From positions 38,457,501 to 38,521,500 of the forward strand of contig NC_134109.1 in the NCBI RefSeq assembly GCF_040939455.1: a stretch of 64,000 nucleotides of DNA. The letters are read 5' to 3'. The notes under the pieces are model-generated. The model had not been told where the DNA came from. It worked only from the letters and a program-made list of their open reading frames with translations, and searched no databases. The position numbers and the translations under genes are program-made. The stretch is from Microcebus murinus. Its lineage: Eukaryota > Chordata > Mammalia > Primates > Cheirogaleidae. This document shows positions 25,436-37,480 of the stretch, piece by piece. Numbering within the stretch: position 1 is the first letter of the stretch; every line of letters starts with the position of its first letter.

Positions 25436-26199
25436 TTAAATAAAAATGTCCTCCACTGAGCCCTAAATCTGGGTAATTATTACAGAAATTAAAATCTCAG
25501 TTAATAACTGATAACTACAGGTGATAAATTTGATTCTCTCACACTAAATGGATGAAAAGCAAGCCAGGGGCAGCAGTGCAAAAGAATACCTGACCTTTTT
25601 AACATTGTGTGTGTGACATTACCGTGTCAATGCTAAGTCATCCCCTGTCCCAACTGTCCCCAGCTGGCCAGTGCCACAGCACAACCCACTCTGAGCCAAT
25701 TTTTCACACTGCAGTGTTTAGTGTCACTCCACACTCCTGGAGAAGACCAGAGCGTGGACCCTGAGACTTTTTTTTAGTAAGTATCCCTTCCTACTAACAC
25801 TAACTGTTTTCAGACAAGCTGTTGGTAAAGTGTCGTCCCTTAAGCTAAAAACAGAAGTAGAAGAGAGACACACTGAGAGACAGATAATGTGTGTGAATGA
25901 CAGAGAGGAGGGAATGAGCTACAAACTACTGCCAACAAACACCTAACATAACATCATGAGCACTTTTTGGAGCTAAGGTTGAGTAATATGAATGAGATCA
26001 TGCCCATTACACTTATCTGATTTCAGGAAAAGGCGCAGAAAATCTGAACAGGAACTCCTTATCCAAATATGGATAAAGATTTGGAGCAGTTTTTCAAGAT
26101 GGCCCCGGCCATTCATTTTTTTCCCAACGCTAAGGGAGTAAGAACTGCCAGAACTCCCGGCTCTGCTGGGCCAGAATCTCCTGACACAAGGTGTGTGGC

Positions 26200-26308
26200 A
26201 GATGCAGGCCCCACCCCAGAACCCACCCCAGGCCAAGTGAATTAGCATCCCATTGAAGGAACTCTCCAGGTGACCCCGATGTCCCTTAAAGGTTGGCAAC
26301 CACTGCAA
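26200..26308. mobile_element. MER5-type hAT MITE fragment
   Basis: 'AGGCCCCACCCCAG' and 'CTCCAGGTGACCCCGATG', closing with 'GGTTGGCAACCACTG', are the marks of MER5A/B-like elements (hAT-Charlie). Confidence 0.65.
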
Positions 26309-26407
26309 TTACTTCTTTCTACTGTTCTCACTACCCCATCCCTTCTCTTTTCCTCCAAGCAAAAAAAGCATATAGTTTGCTTTTATATATTAGGGTTCTC
26401 AGTTTAA

Positions 26408-26445
26408 AAAACATATATATACACACACACATATACATACATATT
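26408..26445. repeat. (TA)n/(CA)n compound microsatellite
   Basis: A run of ACATATATATACACACACAC followed by ATATACATACATAT. Confidence 0.85.
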
Positions 26446-27002
26446 ACTGCTTGCAGATATTATCATGCAACAGTGGTTTTAAAAAAAAAGTTATTTATGT
26501 TTTTTACTGAGAACTTTATCTCCCACTTTCTTCCCAATTTTTTCTTTCCAATTATTTTGTTAGTTGCTATTAATAATCCAACTCTTCTAGGGAAACTAAT
26601 CCCATAGCTACTGCATTAAATAGTCAATACATATAATATTTTAGAGTTGATTTGAAAGACAAATGCCCAGGAACACTGGCTGCAATGATACTTATCAATG
26701 ATACTTATGTTCCACAAAGCAGTCAGTACACAGGAATTGATATAATAAAAATGCAATATACAAACATGCAAAAACCAGAATGGGGAAAACGAAATAGGAG
26801 ATAAAGGCGAGGGTGAAGTTAAAATATAGACAGTTTAAATTTTATTAAAGTTGACCTACAAATTTGAATCTGAATTTCTGAATTACGGCAAAAAGGGAAC
26901 CCAAAGCATGAAGATGATTCACGTTAACCATAATGAAACCACACTGATTTCTCAGGCGAAGAGCTTCCAGTGCCCTGAGGTCTAAAGAAAGGTCTCTAAT
27001 GC

Positions 27003-27172
27003 AGCGGCTCTCAAGTGTGACCCCCAGACCAGTAGCATGGGTATCACCTGGGAACTTGATAGAAAAGCAACCAGGCACCTAAAGCAGAGACCAGGCATGG
27101 GGCCCAGTGATCTGTGTTTCAACAAATAATCCAGGTGACCCCGAGGAAGGCTACACTTTGGGAACCAGGTTT
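27003..27172. mobile_element. MER5-type hAT MITE
   Basis: It starts 'GCGGCTCTCAAGTGTGACCC' and holds 'GTATCACCTGGGAACTTGAT' and 'GGGGCCCAGTGATCTGTGTT'. It ends 'CCAGGTGACCCC...ACTTTGGGAACC', collinear with MER5 elements. It appears nearly full length but diverged. Confidence 0.75.
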
Positions 27173-30100
27173 GAGTGCATCTACACATAGTGTGGATATC
27201 GAAAATGGTACAAACCTGCTCAGAAGTATCCCAACAACCAGCCCATGGTGAGTTTCACACAGCAAATTCTAGTAGCATTCCTCAGGGCAAAAGGGGGAAA
27301 GCGGATTTACCAAGCCAGAGACCACGTGACCGAGTCCATGCGTGTGTGGAACGGGAAGCATGGGCTGCGGGATCGGTGTCTCCCAGCACCCCGCACACAG
27401 GAGACAGACTTGTATACATGTTTTGAACAAATGCATGCATGAACGAACATCCTTCAAACAGTCCCCCATAAATATCAATTATTGTCAAATGTGCTGTGGG
27501 TGCTTATAATTAAATGCGTCCTTTCCAAAGGCTGTAAAAATTTTAGATGATTCTAGGGGGCAAATATCACCATTTATAATCAAACATTTTTCTACTTCAA
27601 AGAAAAAAATAAAATGTGCACAAACATTCAAACTTCCCTGGCACACTCCAGCTATCAAGCTATCAGCTCATGTTACCTCTACAGTCCGGAAGAAAGGAGA
27701 TATTGAGTGGCAGCCCTGCTTTTACCAATGGGAAAGTGCTCCAGAGTTGCCACAGGACACACAGCGTTAAGTCCCCCGACCGTGGCCTATTTAGCAGCAA
27801 TATACAGAGTGGGTTCTGCCTTTAAAGACTGTCCTTCAATTCAGTCTGGAGGAGTCTCCAGGTTTCAGTTATTAGAGGATGCAGCACGAAGCAGCTGGAA
27901 GGGGGCAGAGAGGGATGCCCTTTCCCTGTCGCATCAAAGGCGAGATCATCTTGGAAGGATATTTCTTTTTTCTCATAACTAGGCATAATTCGGGGAAGGA
28001 CTGGTGACAAGCAAGGAAGAGGCTAAGGGCAGGCTGTGAGTGTTGGAAACCTGCGGCAGATGTTGGGATTAGAGGCTGCTGCAATGTCCACAGGCCTGGC
28101 AGGCAACACGCGAGGATTAGCCTGGGTCAAGGCAATGCTTCTCAGTCTATCTGGAGTCAGATACCTCTGACTTTCTCCCTAGAAATTCCTAAATTTGCAT
28201 CCCATTTCATAAAGCTCTCAGACAGCTGGAAACTCCTACCAGGACCCCAGATTAATTCCCAGATTAAGAGCTCCCCCGAGCTACCCGGGAAAGCATATTA
28301 TTTGCAGTTGTTACCAAGAAAGTCACAAGCAGGACACAAATCAACTCTGGGCAGTCTCATTCCTTTGAGAATGATTCCATGTCACAGAACCTCTAACAGG
28401 GACCAGAACTAGGGGGTTGGCCCCAGCACCTGTTCATCCAGTTACCCATCCAACAAACACTTCTTAAGCACCACCCTACTGGGTGCTGAAAACAGGGAAA
28501 TCATGGGAGGAGAACAGCACCAAAGGGCAGCTCAGGTGTGTCTCTTGCACGGTGACCCCACCCACGGTGACTTCTTCGGTGGCAGTTACATCAGGGCTGA
28601 CCTCTGACATACACACACACACATTTGTAATACCCGAGCTGCATCGTATCACAGGGTTTGTTTTTCAGGGTACCTGTCCTCTGAGTCAGACACAGACTGG
28701 GGTAGAGGCAGATGTACATCCCTTTGAGAATTCCTAGCTGCCTCTACCCCTTTTTGGTGGCTGTAATTCATGCTTGCTTTATCTTCCTGTCTCTCTCCTC
28801 ATTTCCTATTGTTCTGTCACACCCTCTCTTGGCTCTGGGTCTCCGGTCTACCCAAGTAGGAAAAAGTCCTGTCTGTGACTCTTGGGTCACCACTTCCAGC
28901 AGCAATGGCAGGTATAGGAAAGTGGGTATATTCAGGAAAATAGATTTCCCTGCAGATCGAAATACTTGTTTCAGAAATCTCATGTTTCGTGCATGTTACT
29001 GCCACCTTAGAGAAGAGAAGCAGCCAGCGAAGGGGACACCTCCCTAGACAGAGAGGTGCTCTCAGTGCATTTAGCTCCAGCTCTCAGGCTGGAGAGGTCT
29101 AAAGTTCTAGGGTCTAATTTTTATCACCAATAAGGGCCCCAGAAGTCCTGAAAGCCTCAAAGCTCCTGGCAATTGAGGCAAGTAGAAATAAACACATATA
29201 CCGAGATGCTGAAGGACCTGTGGTTGTATAAAAAAGGTTCACGTTAATTACAGAGCTGATACAAGCTTCCTTGCCTAAGGAATACCACTCATATTCCCAA
29301 AGCAATTAAAAATCAGGTTGCAATGACTGACACCCATTTCCTTATACCCAGGAAACCCCATGAACTCTGAGGTTGTCTCCAAAATGCTGGGTGCCAGGCT
29401 GAGTTCACCCAAAGTGGATGTCAGCCGACCTGCAGTTTCCACTCAATTTCCTTAAGGAGGCCACATTAACAGGTGAAGTTACAAAATATTTTGTTCCTAA
29501 ATTTGGATCTGGCTCCTCTCCCATTTTGCTTCTTTATTAATCATCATCTTTTTACAAGTAAATGAAAAAATAAAGGATGGATGGCCACAAAAACAATTTT
29601 CCCAAAGTAGTAATTTGCCTAACAATTTGCTTAAAATTTCTTTAGAGTTTTATGAATCTCTCCTTACTAGGGGGGAAAAAAACATGCCAAACTTTTGGCA
29701 ATATGCTAATTCTTTTAATCCTACTTGGTAAACTTAAACAACAGAAATGATACCCTAGTAAGCTAAAATGTCACATACTTTCAAAAGGTGTGCAATTTTT
29801 ACCTCCCACACATTACGGAAGGACCAGGCTTTATTTACAAAGACCTTTGCAATCACTGTCTCATCTTCTGACAATCTGGGAGGTAACACATCATCATTGC
29901 CTGATACTGATTGGGAAATTGAGGTAAAAGTTGTAGAACAAGGCTACAGTAATTCCCAAGTTTCAGTTACTCTACATAAGACTTTTCTCTTTTGATTTTT
30001 TTTTTAAAAATCATTATATTATACCCTTCCTAAAATGACCTCTATCTCCTGAACTCCTGTAGGAATTACTGCCTAAACAATGCATCTGTCCATTAGTCAT

Positions 30101-30462
30101 GTCAAGCCTTGCTATTTAAATCCTGCATAATTATCTAACTTTTCCTGTGTTTACATCTTGTTTCTTCAACTAAATTTGAAGCTCTCTGGGGGCAAGAATC
30201 AAGTCTTATGCATCTTTGTGTCATCACACCACTTGGCACATTGTAGGAGATCAGAAAATATGTGTTGACATGATTTGTTTTAATTTTTTTCTCATCTTAG
30301 AAGACATAGATGCCTGAAGTTTTTAAAAAATCCAATACAGAAATAAAGTTGGAAGTGAAATTTTAGATGGAAATGCATAAAAATGCATATAATTCAGCAT
30401 AAATCTATTGCTTCCCTAAGCACTGGAAAATGCTTAAATTTACTTTAGAGTTTTCAATTCTT
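27173..30462. other. Intron sequence with only weak repeat traces
   Basis: A short (CA)n run lies at 28609-28622. L2-like 3' text is possible at about 30070-30270 ('GGGGGCAAGAATCAAGTCTT', 'CACTTGGCACATTGTAGGAG'). No gene was recognised; open frames here are unrelated to any family I know. Confidence 0.45.
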
Positions 30463-30805
30463 GGTTTTTGTTTTGTTTTGTTTTTTGAGGCAGAGTCTCA
30501 CTCTGTTGCCCCTGCTAGAGTGCCGTGGAGTCAGACTAGCTCACAGCAACCTTAAACTTCTGGGCTCAAGCAATCCTTCTGCCTCAGCCTCCTGAGTATC
30601 TGGGACTACAGGCATGCGCCACCATACCTGGCTAATTTCTTTTTCTATGTGTTTTTAGTTGGCCAATTAATTTCTTTCTATTTTTTTTAGTAGAGATGGG
30701 GTCTTGGTCTTGCTCAGGCTGGTTTTAAACTCCTGACCTTGAGCAATCCACCCACCTCAGTCTCCCAGAGTGCTAGGATTATAGGCATGAGCCACGGCAC
30801 CCGGC
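30463..30805 (-). mobile_element. Dimeric Alu SINE (strepsirrhine type)
   Basis: A T-rich tail (TTTTGTTTTGTTTTG) and GAGGCAGAGTCTCACTCTG mark the 3' end, and '...CACGGCACCCGGC' marks the 5' end. The target duplication CAATTCTT is at 30455-30462 and 30806-30813. The linker carries 'TTAGTTGGCCAATTAATTTC', the lemur-type insertion. Confidence 0.95.
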
Positions 30806-31067
30806 CAATTCTTCTTAATAATCCATTCTCTTACCCAGTGAAGTGCGTGGAATACAGATTTCCTCCTACACTTTGTACAGAAATCAACAAACTGAAAATT
30901 GACTTTAAAGAGATTGCCCAGAGCCACCAAACTGAAATGAATAGCAAACACAATGAAATGACTTTGAAGAGTTAAGTATAAATATATAAAGTATTATCAT
31001 AAATTATATCCATTGTCAAAGCTTCCCTTTAGTGAGATACAAACTCAGACTTCTTTCCAGACCTTAA

Positions 31068-31258
<191 letters not shown>

Positions 31259-31439
31259 AGAATCACAACAGCAGTCCTCAGAGATGCTGTTCTATACCTG
31301 ACCCTGCATCTAGGAAGAGCACTCAAAACATTGAGGACACATACCTACTATATTCTTAAATACCCACATAAAACTTTTTATTCTACATACCCAGTGCTGT
31401 AATTCAGTGTGAACCCTACAAGTGGAATAAAAGTCCCAT

Positions 31440-32640
31440 TTCTACAAAGTTTTCCCTGTGGGCTGTCTTCCACCCTCCTGACTTTCACTGCCAGGCCACT
31501 TTTGCCAGATACCAAGGGTGACCACAAATGTCTGAAAAGCTTCCCCTCCCATCTTCTGTGACACCACAGAGTCTACTACCTTCAGACCCATTCTTCTGGG
31601 TCTTTTTCTAGGAATGTGTTCTTTCACCCATCCCTCCCCTTCTGTCTGATGTTCCCTAGAACTCCATCCTCTGTCCACTGCCCTCCTCATTCTCAGACCC
31701 CTCCTGGGGCATCAAACTACTCACACAGTTCTAAAGATTACTTCTATGAGGATGACTCCCAGGTTCACATCTCCACCCACCCATCTTTTTAGAGCACCAG
31801 ACTCGAATTCAGTTGTCTGATGGATGCTTCTAAATCAGCATATCACCTTGCCTCCCCCCACCCATTCTTCTTCCTACTTTCCCCAGGTCTATAATGGCAC
31901 TAGAACATCAATTCTGGTCTCTCCTGTTCCATCCATTCTCCATAACCAATTAATCCAAGTCTTATCAACTTCATATCCTGGGCTTCTGCAAACCTGTCTT
32001 CTCCTCCCCAGCCCTTGACTTTCACTCCTTTCTTGCACATGTGCAACCCCTGACATCAGGCCTATCATGATAGTTTCCTGCCATCCGGCCTCAAATCTAT
32101 GACCCACTGAGCTGCCATAGCAACCTACCCAAAAGGCAAATCTGACCATTTACACCCCAGGTTAAAATTTTTCAGTGGCTCCCATGAACCACAGCAAATC
32201 CTCTAAGCCCTCATAAAGTATGCCTGGCTCTTCACGGCGGGCCCCCAACTACACCACTCCCCTCTATGGTTCCTGACTCCCGACCTCATGCATTATGCTC
32301 TGTTGACACGGAAAGGCTTACACAAGGCAAGCACAGACTGCTTAATGCACTGACACACGTGTTGTTCCCTTTAGCCTACAAGGCCCTTCTCCTCCTCTCC
32401 CACCCATTGTCATCTGAGTACATCCTACTCATCACTCAAGACTCAGTCCGGGTGACTACTCCAGGAAGCCTTGCCCTGACCTCCCTTCTGCTCACACAGG
32501 TAGGAGGCTGTCATCTACGCTCTCCCAGCTCCTGTCACGACACCCGTCATTTGACACTGACATCATCTGCGCTCATGTCCATCTCCCCTTCTGGATAATC
32601 TGCATCTCCAAGGCTGATGCCATCCCTTCCTCATCCCTGA
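31440..32640 (+). repeat. L2 LINE, long 3' part
   Basis: A long collinear match to L2 in sense direction: 'GATGACTCCCAGGTTCACAT', 'TTCAGTGGCTCCCATGAACC', 'CATCACTCAAGACTCAGTCC', 'CTCCAGGAAGCCTTGCCCTG'. The frame is broken. Confidence 0.8.
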
Positions 32641-33394
32641 ACCTGTGGGGATTAACCCAGTCTCAGATGCAAAGAGGGTCATCAACACATTACGCAGCTT
32701 CAGCAGAACACACGTCTGCAGGAATGCTGGCCCAAGCACCACAGGCATTAAGGAAAAAGGAACTTCATTTCCTTTTGTTATGATCGCTGCACAGTGTTCT
32801 GGAGAGGAACACTCGATTATTCCACCTCCTCTGTGTCACAGTCACATGAAATCTGACTTTTACAAATCTGTAATAATGTACGTGAACAGTCAAAACTGAG
32901 TGATCTATTCTCAAAAACCCTGTGGGTGATGGATTTCTGATTTCTCTTAGGCTGGATTGAAATCAGTAAACGATGATATTTACTCAAAACAGCAAAACGT
33001 TCAAATAATCAAGGGTTCTGTGGTTTGCTAATAAATAATCCTTTGAATTTCCCAGTTTCCTCATTTCCCTTGGCCCATTTGTTTTCTTTCAGATAATGCG
33101 ATTTGTCTTAAAAAGGAATTTGCTTTAAAACAGATCCTTTTGATCAGATTTAATCTTATTTTCTGATTAATTCCCTAATAACAGATTCTGAGACTGTCTC
33201 ACTGATTTCACCAAGAGCCTTTCCTCCTTATAGTTTTATAACACTAAGTAGAGATGCGTGGTAATATTAGATACTTAATGTATGACCAAATGTAATCATA
33301 AAAATGATCACGGAATAATGCATGTTTATTACCTTCAAAGGTCTTTCTGAAAAAAAAGTTAGCTTGCCTTAGTTTTTTACTCCACCCACAGAAA
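32641..33394. other. Unique AT-rich intron sequence
   Basis: No repeat or gene was recognised. The composition is even and lacks repeat landmarks, so it could be conserved non-coding DNA, but this cannot be judged from one sequence. Confidence 0.4.
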
Positions 33395-33555
33395 TTGTCC
33401 TCTTACCTGTAAGGTAAGCATTATTATTCCCATTTTACAGGTTATAAAATTAAGGTTCAAAAATTTAAACAACTTGTCCACACAGTGGCTATGAGTTTCC
33501 ATTCCCAGTCTATCTGCTCCCAAGCCCAAGTTCCTAACACTACACTACACTATCT
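33395..33555 (-). repeat. MIR SINE
   Basis: 'ATTATTCCCATTTTACAGGT' followed by 'CAACTTGTCCACACAGTGGC' is the reverse complement of the MIR core. Confidence 0.75.
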
Positions 33556-34123
33556 CTTCTCAAAAGAGGGCAATAAAGGGTATAAAGTGAGCCTCATTAC
33601 AACTAAAACAGAGTTGAAAGTTTAGGAAAGACCATGAACAAAGTCCACAAATAATTAACTCTCTGAAATCCTCATATTTCGCTGGTAAGTAAAAGATTCC
33701 ACTAGCAAAATAAACTTGTAATGTTGGTCAGGAACCTGCTTTGCCTACACTATTACAACAATTGTGATTATTATCTAGGATAAACACCCTTTGTTCTTCA
33801 CTCTCACAAACTTTTCCACACTGTTTTCCAACTTGCAGAGCCTCTATTCTGTTCCTCAGCATCCTGCAAGGAAAGAGCAACAGGAAGGAGAAAGTAGGAT
33901 GCTTCCCCACCGCCCCCCCTCAAGCTCACATCCCTCCCCTCAAAAAAGGTTAAAACCTGAGAACTTCCTCAGGCACTGTTCTGAACAGGCTGGGGGAATA
34001 AACTGCTGATACAAGATCCATCAGCTCTCCAAAAAGGATCCCACCTGCTGCAGCCTCTTAACTGGGTTTCAGAGCCATCCAGGTAGTAGTCATCTCTGTC
34101 TTCCGGGGTTGCTAATTGTCATC

Positions 34124-34155
34124 ATCGCTTCTCAGCCTTTTGGCTAAAATCAACT
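34124..34155 (+). pseudogene. U2 snRNA 5'-end fragment
   Basis: ATCGCTTCTCAGCCTTTTGG is the 5' end of U2 snRNA with one change, and continues GCTAAAATCAA with one more. About 30 of 32 bases match U2 from its first nucleotide, and then the match stops. The branch-site recognition region and the stem loops are absent, so it is a dead fragment. Confidence 0.72.
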
Positions 34156-34944
34156 GGAAGGACTCATGCCATACTTCCCGTGCACAGCAATCACAGGTAA
34201 ACATGTGTACGTGCTATGGACTGCATAGGCCCGTCACCCTTGTTCTTTCTGAACAGTAATTCCAATCCCTCCCATCCCTATGGGGTACTGGCATCCCAGG
34301 TATTCAGTGTAAAAAGTAGCCACTCCACCATGAAAGATGCTAATGAGTTCCGTGGCATTACAAGATAGCTAGAGCTTCCTAGCTTGGTTCCAGCTGAACT
34401 AAACCTGTGCTTCCATCTTCAATCCCTCAAGCCACTGGAAGCCAAGTGGGTAAGGTAACTGGAAAGGAAAACAAAGGAAAGTAGAAGATCTTGCCTTCCT
34501 TATTTTAATTTTTAAAAGTGTTTTTATATTATCCAACAATATAAATCTTTTGTGTTCCTTTCATCCAAAGAAAACACACATGTCTGTCTTTAAGAAATGT
34601 AAACATTTAGGGTTCCAGGATACATTTTAGCTTCTTTAAGTTTTTATGATAATGTGAAGCAGAGAAAAATAATTCCATTTACTCACCCAACATTCTTCCC
34701 TTTCCCCTTTTGTGTTGTATAAAGAAAATATTTCCAGACAGACAACATTGTTTGCTGTATGAATGCTGTTGTCCCTAAAGATACAGGCATGCTCAAATAG
34801 GTGACAGAACGCTATATACACTATATAAAATGATACAGAAATTACACGGTGTTCCCAGTAAGAATTCTTATTTCATAGCACTATAAAGCTCCCTCTGCAG
34901 TAAGGAGGCTTTGAAATTACCCACCGAGACTCCTGCATTGTGAA

Positions 34945-35145
34945 CAGCACTACTCAGTGGGACACTCTGCAATGATGGAAATGCTGAGAAGTCCAATATG
35001 ATAGGAAGTCACTAGCCACATGTGGCTCTTGAGGACTTGAAATGTGGCTAATGTGACGAGGAAATGAATTTTTCATTTCATTTACATTCAATTTAAACTG
35101 AAGTAGCCACATATGGCTAGTGGCCACTGTATTGGGCAGCACAGT
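34945..35145. mobile_element. MER-type non-autonomous DNA transposon, probably hAT
   Basis: The text 'CTAGCCACATGTGGCTCTTG', 'ACTTGAAATGTGGCTAATGT' and 'CACATATGGCTAGTGGCCAC', ending 'ATTGGGCAGCACAG', belongs to a common mammalian MITE. AGCCACATGTGGCT (about 35015) is a perfect palindrome and is echoed near 35104, giving an internal hairpin. I recognise the family but do not assign the name. Confidence 0.7.
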
Positions 35146-35689
35146 TCTAAATTGTCCTCAGCTTTTCAGGGTTCAGCCATCATCTTCTTAAAATAGAAAA
35201 ATAGGCTTCAGGCAGCCTCTAAAGTAGGTCAGTCGGCTTTACATCTCCAAGAAATTCTGTTTCAGATTATGCATGTTTTCTACCTCCATATCTATGGAAA
35301 GTGGTTCCACAGTAGTGTGACACTTCGCAGAAAACTTACACCTGCAGTATCTCCCATCAGGGAAGTTCTTACCCAAATTGATAGTGTTAAACATTACCAT
35401 AGGCTCTAAAATATTAAAGTGGTCTCTGGGGAAAAAAAAATAAGAATTCAGCCCACAATGTGAAATACTTTATTTTATTCTTCACAGGAATAACTTTCAG
35501 GCATATTCGGACACTCCAGAGTTGACAGCCCCACTCCAGGATCTAGGACCAGGGGCTCACTGGGAAGGGTATTAGGATATGTACACTTCAGTAGTGGCTG
35601 CCCTAGCCATGGCTTGAACAGCTGACACCCAGCCTTGCCCCAGAACACTGTGGTCCTCAGAAACAGAAAGCCAAGGTCATCTAGAGGGC

Positions 35690-37480
35690 CACTTATTTTT
35701 GAATTCAGTCATTCATTTAACAAACATTTCCTGAGCACCTACTACCTGTCAAGCACCAAGCTAGGCTCAAAAATATGAAGTTGAATGATACACAGTTTCT
35801 GCCCTTCAGGGAGGAAAGACACATGAATAGATTGTGATCCAACATGGCAAGTGCATGATGGGCACAGAAAACGGCAGGACTCTACACGGGTCAGGGAAGG
35901 CTTCCTGGAGGAGGTGACACCCGAGCTGAGTCCTCAGGATGAGAAGGAATTAGTAAGACACAAGCAAGGAAGGGAGCATTCCAAGCGGCGTGGCTACAAA
36001 GGTGGGTGAGAAAGAGCCTAAAGAGTGTGGCATGCACAGGGAACAGCAAGACAGGGTTATTCAAGTATAAAGCTGGAGTCAGAGACTGGTGAGAAAAGAG
36101 GCTAAAATCCCACGAAGGTCCAAGAGGAGATCCAGGAATTCCACATTAAGGAGCTTGCTCTTTCTTTGCATATAATGGGGAGCCAGAGGGTTTCAACCCA
36201 GGGCAGAGAACCTGTTAGACACAGAGAGGCTGCCTGGTAGCACAGCGGAGGGTAGATATGCAGGAAGGCAGTAGACCATGGCTTATCTTAGAGAGAAATG
36301 ATAAGGGCCTGCACACAGGCAGTGGTAATGGGAATCAAGAGAAGGGAAAACTCAGAAATTCCCAGAACTAGGAAATATGCAGTAATTAGAAATCAGCCAC
36401 ACTGGGCGACTGGCTGGATATAGGAGCTAAAGAACACCAGCATTAAGGATGACTCCCAGGATTGTGGTCTGGATGACTCAACAGATGAAGGCAACTCACA
36501 GATACACCACCAGTAGCAGCTAATATTTATTCTACTCTGATTCTGAACCAAGCACTGTAAGAATGCATATGGCCTACCTCAAAAGAACCTTCTGAGATGG
36601 GTATGATTTTTAATGCCCATTTTTAAAAGGAAGACACTAAGGCTTGGGGAATTAAATGACTTGTTCAAGATCAAACACCCAGGAAGTACCAGAGCCACAA
36701 TTCAAATCCAGGTCTCTCTGACTCCAGAGCCCAAATCTTAACCACTGAGTAATGAAGTCTCTAATGCAGGAGAAAGGGGAAGCTTAGCAGAAATGATGGT
36801 GCATTCAGCCCCTGAAGAATCTAAGAAGCCTTTCAGATACACACATGAAACCAGCAGAAACCTGGACACCAGGCTGCAGTGCAAGGCAGAGACACAGGGA
36901 TCACTGTCGCCTAGAGGGTGATGAAAATCAGGGAGCAGATGAAGTCCCAACGCCAGAACACATAAAAAGAGAAGAGCAATATACTCCCAGCACCAACCTC
37001 CAGCAGTAATAGGGGGCCAAAGGAAGAGAAGCGCACCAAGGAGATAAAAGACAAAGAGGCAGCAAAAAAGCAGAAGCATGGACCTTGTCCCAGAAGCCAA
37101 AGACTCTTCAAGAAAAGAGAGCAAACTGTGTTGAATGCAACAAGGAGCTCCAGAAAAATAAGGACTGTAGCACATTTATTGGATTTGAGAAGTAGGTAGG
37201 TTATTAGTAGGTACAAGAAAGGCAAACATGGGAGAAACAGAACATTTCACAGCCAAGGGGAACGAGACAGTAAAGATACAAAGGTTGGAAATTAGAAGCA
37301 GAAACAGTGACTAACAGAGCAAAGCCTAGGAGGCAGCAGGAGCAGATGGGATACACCTGGAGAAAACCAGGTGACAGTAACTGTGGCTACACATAAGTTT
37401 GCAGGCATCAGGACAGGAGATCATTCTAGGAAGTCTCGAGTTTCTAAACGAAGTCAGAGCAAACGTATCTATTAAGAGTG
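35690..37480 (+). repeat. Ancient interspersed repeat (L2- or L3/CR1-like), with a MIR inside
   Basis: It starts with the widespread 'TTTAACAAACATTTCCTGAGCACCTACTA' type motif. It passes 'GGGAAGGCTTCCTGGAGGAG', 'GGAAGGGAGCATTCCAAGC' and 'AATGGGGAGCCAGAGGGTTT', and reaches 'GGATGACTCCCAGGATTGTG'. This order recurs in many mammalian copies. The stretch at about 36520-36760 is a separate MIR. The 145-aa frame at 36738-37175 (minus) is accidental. Confidence 0.6.
36520..36760 (-). repeat. MIR SINE
   Basis: 'TAATGCCCATTTTTAAAAGG', 'AGGCTTGGGGAATTAAATGA' and 'CCAGAGCCACAATTCAAATC' give the reverse complement of MIR nearly end to end. Confidence 0.78.

Noticed and set aside
36738..37175. 145-residue hydrophobic frame on the minus strand
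   Set aside because: It lies in an ancient repeat and lacks any signal of selection. The hydrophobicity comes from purine-rich plus-strand text.
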